Source of the DNA: Abiotrophia defectiva ATCC 49176
GTDB lineage: Bacteria; Bacillota; Bacilli; Lactobacillales; Aerococcaceae
Direction: 5' to 3'
NCBI RefSeq assembly: GCF_037041345.1
Contig: NZ_CP146287.1
Coordinates: 62,001-126,000, forward strand
DNA: 64,000 bases
The notes under the pieces were generated by a model that was not told where the DNA came from, did no database searches, and worked only from the letters and a program-made list of their open reading frames with translations. Below are positions 57,848-64,000 of the stretch, piece by piece (position 1 is the stretch's first letter; every line of letters starts with the position of its first letter). The position numbers and the translations under genes were made by a program.

Positions 57848-59311
57848 ATGGAAAAATTAATGCGGGAAGTTAAGGCTCAGTTGGAGTCATGGCCAGCCTG
57901 GCTAGAGGCCAAGACAGTGGTGCTGGCCGTATCCGGCGGGGTTGATTCTATGGTCATGCTCAGATTGATGAATGAATTGAATCAGTTACGTCAATATAAT
58001 CACCTGCAGTTGGTCGTCGCCCATTTCAATCACAAGTTGCGGCCAGAATCAGACAACGAGGCCGTTGCTATTAAGGAAATTGTGGCAGAGTATGGCTGTA
58101 TTTATTTTGCGACGGAGTGGGGCGAACCGGCTGCCACTAATGTGGAAGCTCAGGCGCGTGACGCCCGTTATCAATTTTTCGCAGAAGTGATTCGGACAAC
58201 TGAAGCAGATGTTTTGATGACCGCCCATCATCTTAATGATGTGGCTGAGACCTTCTTAATGCGGATGACACGTGGCACCTCCATTCGTGGCTTGCAAGGT
58301 ATTCGGGGCTGTTATCAGCGCCTGATGAGTGACCCAAGTGGTCATACTGTCATGCCAACCATAATGAGGCCCTTTATTGGGGTGACCAAGGCGGAACTAG
58401 AGGCCTATGCCGAGAAGTTTAATGTGACTTATTTTGAAGATGCTTCTAACTACATGGATCACTTTGTACGCAATCGATTCCGTCATACCTATATTCCACA
58501 ACTGATGCAGGAGAATCCTCAGTTACTACAAAATCTTTTGACCATTCAGCAACAGATTCAAGATTCCTACACCGTCCAGTATGCGGATTATCTGAATCTT
58601 GAGCCTCAGCTACTCATGTATTCGACTAATCATTATTGGTTGCTTTATATTCCAGCCTTTCTGGCTTTGCCAGAGGCAAAATTCAATATGTACCTGCGGA
58701 TTTTCTTTGAAGAACGCCTAATCGAAGATGTGCCCGCTTATAATCGCGATTTAGTAGGTCAATTGCAACAGATGATGCGTAACCGTCGTGACCCCAATCA
58801 ACGTTTGCAGTTAGGACATGGTTGGGTAGCAGTCAAACGCTATGATTACGTCCAAATCCTACCAGAAGAGGCGGGGCCAAAAGCTTATTTTGGTCAACGT
58901 TTAATCTTAAGTCGACTCAACCACTGGTATGCCCTAGATGGTGGTGCAGAAGCGGGGATTTTTGCAGCTCATCAGGTATCACCGGAAATGCGTGAAGCGG
59001 CTGAAGGTTGGGCAGGCCTACATTTAAGTCAGGCCCAGGAGACGGCGCCACTCAATTTCCAGCTAAGACAGAGACAAGACGGTGACCAAGTTGCAATAAG
59101 CGACGAATTAGGTCAAGTCTATCATAAGAAAGTTGGCAGAATCCTCATGGACCTTAAGTTGCCTAGCGATGAGCGAAATCAAATCAAAGTTCTTGTAGAT
59201 GAAAAAGATGAAATCGTATGGTTGGGGCCAGTTAGCAATTCCCCATTGTCTCGCGGGCCACAAACTGATAAAATAACTCATATATTCCTTTATCGGAAGA
59301 CACGGCAGTAA
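57848..59311 (+). CDS. tilS: tRNA(Ile)-lysidine synthetase
   Basis: A 487-residue enzyme that attaches lysine to C34 of tRNA-Ile(CAU) using ATP. The PP-loop AVSGGVDS lies near residues 27-34, and [23 protein letters not shown] is the second catalytic block. The C-terminal substrate-binding domain ends [24 protein letters not shown] precedes the ATG. It is followed after 28 bases by hpt, the common tilS-hpt-ftsH order. Confidence 0.96.
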   Translation: MEKLMREVKAQLESWPAWLEAKTVVLAVSGGVDSMVMLRLMNELNQLRQYNHLQLVVAHFNHKLRPESDNEAVAIKEIVAEYGCIYFATEWGEPAATNVEAQARDARYQFFAEVIRTTEADVLMTAHHLNDVAETFLMRMTRGTSIRGLQGIRGCYQRLMSDPSGHTVMPTIMRPFIGVTKAELEAYAEKFNVTYFEDASNYMDHFVRNRFRHTYIPQLMQENPQLLQNLLTIQQQIQDSYTVQYADYLNLEPQLLMYSTNHYWLLYIPAFLALPEAKFNMYLRIFFEERLIEDVPAYNRDLVGQLQQMMRNRRDPNQRLQLGHGWVAVKRYDYVQILPEEAGPKAYFGQRLILSRLNHWYALDGGAEAGIFAAHQVSPEMREAAEGWAGLHLSQAQETAPLNFQLRQRQDGDQVAISDELGQVYHKKVGRILMDLKLPSDERNQIKVLVDEKDEIVWLGPVSNSPLSRGPQTDKITHIFLYRKTRQ

Positions 59312-59339
59312 GACACTAGACAAAAGGAGAGAAAGCTCA

Positions 59340-59885
59340 ATGTTAGAGAAAGACATTTTAAAAGTACTAGTAACCCAAGAAGAAATTGCAGAAGCAGTGG
59401 CCCGTCTAGGCAAAACCTTAACGGAAGACTACAAAGATAAAGAAGTAGTGGTCGTTGGGATTTTACGAGGGGCAGCAATTTTTATGGCTGACATTATTCG
59501 TGCTATGGATTGCTACTTGACCATTGATTTCATGGACGTATCGAGTTATGGTGAAGCCTTACAGTCATCGGGTGAAGTCAAGATTGTCAAAGACTTAGAT
59601 ACTCGTGTCGAAGGTAAGGATATTCTGATTGTGGAAGATATCATCGATACCGGGCAAACCCTTAAGTACATTGTGGACCTGCTCCACTATCGTAAGGCTA
59701 ATTCTGTTAAGGTATGTACCCTCTTGGATAAGAAAGAGCGACGTGTCAACAATATGGAAGCAGATTATGTGGGCTTAGATATTCCCAATGAATTCGTAGT
59801 GGGATATGGCTTGGACTATAAACAAGAGTACCGTAACCTTCCTTATATCGGTGTCTTATCACCTGCCGTCTACGAAAGCAAATAG
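59340..59885 (+). CDS. hpt: Hypoxanthine-guanine phosphoribosyltransferase
   Basis: A 181-residue purine salvage enzyme that makes IMP and GMP from bases and [17 protein letters not shown] and the PRPP loop [11 protein letters not shown] are clear. [20 protein letters not shown] is the family C-terminus. AAAGGAGAG precedes the ATG. Confidence 0.97.
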   Translation: MLEKDILKVLVTQEEIAEAVARLGKTLTEDYKDKEVVVVGILRGAAIFMADIIRAMDCYLTIDFMDVSSYGEALQSSGEVKIVKDLDTRVEGKDILIVEDIIDTGQTLKYIVDLLHYRKANSVKVCTLLDKKERRVNNMEADYVGLDIPNEFVVGYGLDYKQEYRNLPYIGVLSPAVYESK

Positions 59886-59895
59886 GCCATGTGCC

Positions 59896-59924
59896 AGACC
59901 CTAGACTGTGATCTAGGGTCTTTT
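59896..59924 (+). terminator. Terminator after hpt
   Basis: AGACCCTAGA and TCTAGGGTCT form a perfect 10-bp stem, followed by TTTT. ftsH thus needs its own promoter; TATGAT at 59997-60002 is a candidate -10. Confidence 0.88.
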
Positions 59925-60053
59925 GGCGAAAACAAACCTTAAATATTGGTAAAGCCCAGCCTTACAGGGACCTTCCATTAGGACCCTATGGCAAAATATG
60001 ATAAAATACAAGAATGAACAGAATGATCAAGACAAAGGAGTCGAACAGCATCT

Positions 60054-62105
60054 ATGCAAAACCCAAATCGTAATTCGACGCGGAACATTCTGACATCTAT
60101 GATGGCATTAGCCATGCTCTTTATGCTCTTCCATGCCCTGTCAGGGGCTCTAGGGGGCGGCCAAGTCAAAGAACTCACTCAGAGTGAGTTAATGACAGAG
60201 ATTGCGGACGGCAAGATTGCCGAGATGGATGTCCAGATTGGTTCCGGTGTTTATAATGTCAAAGGTAAATACAAGACCGGGACAACACGCTCAGAACAAA
60301 CCAACTTTGTGGCCCTCTTCCAAGGCGGAAGTGAGACTGCCACTCAATTCACCAGCCGAGTGCTAGGCAACGATAGCACGCTTAAGTTATTGACGGAAAC
60401 AGCGACCCAACAAGGGGTCAAGATGAAGACCTTGGCCGAATCCAATATGGTACTGTGGGCCAATATCCTGCCAATGCTACTCTTAATGGGTATGATGGGC
60501 TTCTTCCTCTACAACATGTTCCAGAGTGGCGCTGGCGGTGGCGGTATGCGGGGGGCCATGAACTTTGGTAAGTCACGCTCCAAGGATATTTCCAAGCAGA
60601 AAGTCAAAGTCCGCTTCAGTGATGTAGCGGGTGCTGAAGAAGAAAAGCAAGAACTGGTAGAAGTAGTAGAATTCCTTAAGGATCCTAAACGTTTCACCAA
60701 GTTAGGGGCGCGTATCCCAGCAGGTGTCTTACTGGAGGGCCCTCCAGGGACGGGTAAAACTCTCTTAGCCAAGGCAGTAGCCGGTGAAGCGGGGGTTCCC
60801 TTCTTCACCATGTCAGGTTCTGAATTCGTCGAGATGTTCGTCGGGGTCGGGGCCAGCCGGGTACGGGATCTCTTCGAGAACGCTAAGAAGAATGCCCCAG
60901 CTATTATCTTCATTGATGAAATTGATGCCGTAGGTCGTCAACGGGGCGCAGGTCTTGGGGGCGGACACGATGAACGAGAACAAACCCTTAACCAATTACT
61001 GGTTGAGATGGATGGTTTCGAAGGGAATGAAGGGGTCATCGTCATTGCGGCGACTAACCGTTCGGATGTCCTAGACCCAGCCCTCTTGCGTCCAGGTCGT
61101 TTTGACCGTCAGATTCTAGTGGGTAATCCGGATGTTAAGGGGCGGGAACAGATTCTTCAAGTCCATGCCCGTAACAAGAAATTAGAAACAGAAGTTGACC
61201 TTAAGGTTGTGGCACAACAAACGCCTGGCTTCTCAGGTGCTGAGTTGGAAAACTTACTGAACGAAGCAGCTTTAGTAGCAGCACGTTTTGACCATAAGGC
61301 GATTACCCAAGCGGACATCGCAGAAGCCCATGACCGGGTGATTGCGGGGCCAGCTAAGAAGGATCGTGTGATTTCTGAACAACAACGCCGTACCGTGGCT
61401 TACCACGAGGCGGGCCATACCATCATTGGCATGGTCTTAAGTGACGCACGTGTCGTTCATAAGGTGACCATCGTGCCACGCGGACGTGCAGGTGGTTATG
61501 CGGTCATGTTACCTCGTGAAGATGCTTATATTGTGACCCGTAAGGAACTCTACGATCAAATGGTAGGGCTCCTGGGTGGTCGTGCTGCTGAAGAGATTGT
61601 CTTCAACACTCAATCTACTGGGGCTAGCAATGACTTCCAACAAGCGACTAAGATTGCGCGTAGTATGGTCACTGAATATGGGATGTCAGACCGCTTAGGA
61701 CCTGTTCAATACGAAGGCAACCATACCGTCTTCGTTGGTCGTGACTATGGCCAGAAACCTGCTTATTCTGATCAGGTAGCCTATGAGATTGACAACGAAG
61801 TGCGTCAATTATTGAACCAAGCTCACGAAGAGGCACACCGCATTATCAACGAGCACCGCGAGCAACTCAACTTGATTGCAGAGAAACTGCTTGAAGTTGA
61901 GACCTTAGAAGCGGCGCAAATCGAGTCTCTCTTCAAGACTGGGAAGATGCCTGAGCAAGTAGCAAAGTCTGAAGAAACAGACACTCCTACTTCGGCCGAG
62001 AGTCAAGATCAAAAAGCGACTCCTTCACGTGTAGAAGAAGCGCTAGAAGCTGGCGACCGTATCATTGCAGATGACCAAGTGCCGTCTGAACATCATCAAG
62101 CCTAA
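60054..62105 (+). CDS. ftsH: FtsH membrane-bound AAA+ zinc protease
   Basis: A 683-residue membrane protease that degrades misfolded membrane and regulatory proteins. Two membrane helices (about 12-32 and 138-156) flank the external domain. The AAA domain has GPPGTGKT at 229-236 and [15 protein letters not shown]. The zinc site is H451-E-A-G-H455. The ATG is 13 bases from AAGGAG, slightly long, but no in-frame alternative exists. The acidic, low-complexity C-terminal tail is typical. It is separated from hpt by a terminator. Confidence 0.98.
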   Translation: MQNPNRNSTRNILTSMMALAMLFMLFHALSGALGGGQVKELTQSELMTEIADGKIAEMDVQIGSGVYNVKGKYKTGTTRSEQTNFVALFQGGSETATQFTSRVLGNDSTLKLLTETATQQGVKMKTLAESNMVLWANILPMLLLMGMMGFFLYNMFQSGAGGGGMRGAMNFGKSRSKDISKQKVKVRFSDVAGAEEEKQELVEVVEFLKDPKRFTKLGARIPAGVLLEGPPGTGKTLLAKAVAGEAGVPFFTMSGSEFVEMFVGVGASRVRDLFENAKKNAPAIIFIDEIDAVGRQRGAGLGGGHDEREQTLNQLLVEMDGFEGNEGVIVIAATNRSDVLDPALLRPGRFDRQILVGNPDVKGREQILQVHARNKKLETEVDLKVVAQQTPGFSGAELENLLNEAALVAARFDHKAITQADIAEAHDRVIAGPAKKDRVISEQQRRTVAYHEAGHTIIGMVLSDARVVHKVTIVPRGRAGGYAVMLPREDAYIVTRKELYDQMVGLLGGRAAEEIVFNTQSTGASNDFQQATKIARSMVTEYGMSDRLGPVQYEGNHTVFVGRDYGQKPAYSDQVAYEIDNEVRQLLNQAHEEAHRIINEHREQLNLIAEKLLEVETLEAAQIESLFKTGKMPEQVAKSEETDTPTSAESQDQKATPSRVEEALEAGDRIIADDQVPSEHHQA

Positions 62106-62110
62106 TAAGG

Positions 62111-62140
62111 AAAATCAGACCCATGAGGTCTGATTTTTTT
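62111..62140 (+). terminator. Terminator after ftsH
   Basis: AAAATCAGACC and GGTCTGATTTT form an 11-bp perfect stem, followed by a T-run. Confidence 0.93.
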
Positions 62141-62164
62141 GCCTATTAGCACTAGGCCAAAGAC

Positions 62165-62192
62165 TTGCTAAACTGGTGGGGTCTGATATACT
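62165..62192 (+). promoter_or_regulatory. Likely hslO promoter
   Basis: TTGCTA and TATACT spaced 16 bp apart, with a second -10-like TATAAT at 62204-62209. Confidence 0.45.
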
Positions 62193-62239
62193 TAGAAACG
62201 GAATATAATGACTCCCATTGGGAGATGGAGGAAGCAAAC

Positions 62240-63151
62240 ATGTCAGATCAATTATTAACAGCCTTGGCATTCGATGGCCAATTGCGGGTTTTGGTTTTGG
62301 ATGCTACTGGGGTTGTCCAAGAAGCAGTCAATCGGCACAAAACTTGGCATACTGCAACAGCTGTCTTAGGTCGGACCCTGGTGGGGACCCTTTTACTAGC
62401 AGCTAATTCTAAGGGAGACGAACGTTTGCGAGTAGAAATTCTCGGAACGGGACCAGTAGGCCGGATTATTGCGGAAGGAGATGCCTACGGTCATGTACGT
62501 GGCTTTGTATCTAATCCGCAGGTGGCCTTAGAACTCAATGCCATTGGCAAGTTAGACGTTGCTGGTGCAGTGGGTATGCCGGGCAATATGGCTGTACGCA
62601 AACTCTTAGGTAATAAGGAGCTTTTCGCAGGGCAAGTGCCACTGGTGAGCGGGGAATTGGCAGAAGATTTCACCTATTATATGGCTGTGTCTGAACAAAC
62701 GGCTTCTTGTATTGGACTCTCTGTCTTGGTTAATCCGGATGAGTCAGTGGCTAAATCGGGTGGTTTTATGATTCAAGTGATGCCTGGGGCCACTGATGAA
62801 ACCATTGACTTCATTGAAAAACGCATTGCGGATTTAGGCCGTTTCTCCGATCTCTTGGAGTCACAACCAAGCTTAGAGGCTCTATTGGATCTCTTAGTTG
62901 GGCATGGTAATTCTGAAGTCCTTTCTAAGAAAGATGTCTCTTTCTATTGCGGTTGCTCTAAGGAAGCCTATGGACACGGTATTCAGTCCTTAGGTCGTAA
63001 GGAAATCCAAGCTATGATTGATGAAGATGGGGGCGCTGAAGTAGTCTGCCATTATTGTGAGAACCACTATGACTATAGTGTTCAAGAATTAGAGGCCATC
63101 ATCGCAGCAGGTGAAGCTGCAGGGCAAGAAGCAGACGCAGAGGAGGTATAG
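62240..63151 (+). CDS. hslO: Hsp33 redox-regulated chaperone
   Basis: A 303-residue holdase that becomes active under oxidative stress. The C-terminal zinc switch is C237-G-C239 and C270-H-Y-C273, the family CXC/CXXC arrangement. The N-terminal half shows RLRVEILGTGPVGRI-type glycine-rich strands. The start at 62240 gives the family-like MSDQLLTALAFDGQLRV; a frame from 62165 overlaps the promoter. An acidic tail ends the protein. It lies one base before dusB. Confidence 0.95.
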   Translation: MSDQLLTALAFDGQLRVLVLDATGVVQEAVNRHKTWHTATAVLGRTLVGTLLLAANSKGDERLRVEILGTGPVGRIIAEGDAYGHVRGFVSNPQVALELNAIGKLDVAGAVGMPGNMAVRKLLGNKELFAGQVPLVSGELAEDFTYYMAVSEQTASCIGLSVLVNPDESVAKSGGFMIQVMPGATDETIDFIEKRIADLGRFSDLLESQPSLEALLDLLVGHGNSEVLSKKDVSFYCGCSKEAYGHGIQSLGRKEIQAMIDEDGGAEVVCHYCENHYDYSVQELEAIIAAGEAAGQEADAEEV

Positions 63152-63152
63152 C

Positions 63153-64000
63153 TTGTTCAAAATTAGAGAAATTGAGATTCCAAACCCGGTAGTGGTAGCA
63201 CCCATGGCGGGAGTATCAAATGCAGCCTTTCGGACCATTGTAAAACAATTTGGTGCGGGCCTAGTTGTTTGCGAGATGATTAGTGACAAGGGGATTCAGT
63301 TCCGTAATGACAAGACCTTGAGCATGCTACACATTGAGCCAAATGAGTATCCTCTCAGCATTCAAATAATGGGAGGTAATAAAGAAACTTTGGTAGAGGC
63401 AGCTAAATATGTTGCTGAAAATACTGAGTGTGCCATTATTGATATTAATATGGGTTGTCCTGTCAACAAGGTCATTAAGGCAGAAGCAGGGGCGCGTTGG
63501 CTCTTAGACCCGAACAAGGTTTATGAAATGGTGGCAGCAGTAGTGGATGCTGTTCAGAAGCCAGTCACAGTAAAAATGCGGACTGGTTGGGATGATGAAC
63601 ATCTTTACGCCATTGAAAATGCCTTAGCAGCTGAACGCGCAGGTGCTTCCATGGTGGCCATGCACGGCCGAACCCGGGTACAGATGTATGAAGGCAAGGC
63701 CAACTGGGATATTTTGGCGCAAGTTAAGAAAGAACTCAAAACCATTCCTTTTGTTGGGAATGGGGATGTTAGAACGCCTGAAGAACTCAAATACTTGCTT
63801 GATACGACGGGTGTAGATGGTGTCATGGTGGGGCGTGCAGCACTGGGCAATCCATGGGTTGTCCAGCAGATGGTCCACTATGTTGAGACCGGTGAACTCT
63901 TGCCGGCTATGACGGCGAGACAGAAAATTGATACGGCCATCGACCATCTAGAACGCTTGGTAGACCTCAAGGGTGATCGAACTGCAACGCGAGAATTTCG
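63153..64000 (+). CDS. dusB: tRNA-dihydrouridine synthase, DusB type (partial)
   Basis: A flavin enzyme that reduces uridine in tRNA. The TTG start at 63153 follows AGGAGGT by 5 bases and gives MFKIREIEIPNPVVVAPMAGVSN. The catalytic cysteine lies in INMGCPVNKV, and GNGDVRTPEEL and VMVGRAALGNPWV bind FMN. The frame is open to the window edge (282 codons), so the C-terminus is missing. The pair hslO-dusB is common in Lactobacillales, often followed by lysS. Confidence 0.94.
   Translation, partial: MFKIREIEIPNPVVVAPMAGVSNAAFRTIVKQFGAGLVVCEMISDKGIQFRNDKTLSMLHIEPNEYPLSIQIMGGNKETLVEAAKYVAENTECAIIDINMGCPVNKVIKAEAGARWLLDPNKVYEMVAAVVDAVQKPVTVKMRTGWDDEHLYAIENALAAERAGASMVAMHGRTRVQMYEGKANWDILAQVKKELKTIPFVGNGDVRTPEELKYLLDTTGVDGVMVGRAALGNPWVVQQMVHYVETGELLPAMTARQKIDTAIDHLERLVDLKGDRTATREF

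Overview
The window looks like chromosomal core DNA of a low- to mid-GC Gram-positive bacterium of the Lactobacillales. Supporting signs are a CtsR-controlled ctsR-clpC pair without mcsA/mcsB, class 1A dihydroorotate dehydrogenase, both D- and L-lactate dehydrogenases, PTS sugar uptake with CcpA-like (cre) sites, and YSIRK/LPXTG surface proteins including a giant M26 zinc protease. Gene content and composition would fit an Aerococcaceae member such as Abiotrophia, but that assignment is inference. No rRNA, tRNA, CRISPR array, insertion sequence or prophage was seen.

Layout. 1-4056: a glucose/maltose-family PTS EIICB gene (minus strand, cut by the left edge), divergent from an RpiR regulator and a cytoplasmic 5'-nucleotidase-like metallophosphatase. 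4210-8816: ctsR-clpC behind a near-consensus CtsR operator, then a PucR-type regulator and tadA. 8879-12722: D-lactate dehydrogenase, a HAD phosphatase (minus), manA and an RsmC-like methyltransferase. 12723-22262: the most distinctive segment, two paralogous YSIRK proteins that both carry the sortase motif at residue 109 near the N-terminus. The second is a 2301-residue M26 protease; the first has the same front end but no protease domain. 22292-27950: a pseudouridine catabolism pair (HTH-kinase plus glycosidase), an SPC-type metal P-ATPase with its ArsR sensor, and pyrD.

27979-35650: rpoB-rpoC behind a perfect promoter and a leader that ends in a terminator-like hairpin. 35829-40554: a nucleotidyltransferase-like gene, lysS, and a small ASCH/GNAT/Nudix/MmcQ cluster with a perfect 26-bp palindrome. 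40625-45345: rpsL-rpsG-fusA-tuf with a structured leader and an internal attenuator-like hairpin. 45359-50942: an ABC-2 transporter pair (minus) and the fruR-fruK-fruA operon, whose promoter carries three phased repeats and a cre-like site. 50960-52011: L-lactate dehydrogenase (minus). 52101-64000: the pth-mfd-rqcP-divIC-S1 protein-tilS-hpt-ftsH-hslO-dusB housekeeping run, with dusB cut by the right edge.

Functionally the window joins sugar uptake and fermentation (PTS, ManA, FruK/FruA, D- and L-LDH), protein quality control (ClpC, FtsH, Hsp33, RqcP), and transcription and translation (RNA polymerase, S12, S7, EF-G, EF-Tu, LysRS, TadA, TilS, Pth). The host-interaction part is the N-terminally anchored surface protein pair. 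All gene calls rest on reading motifs; no database search was run.
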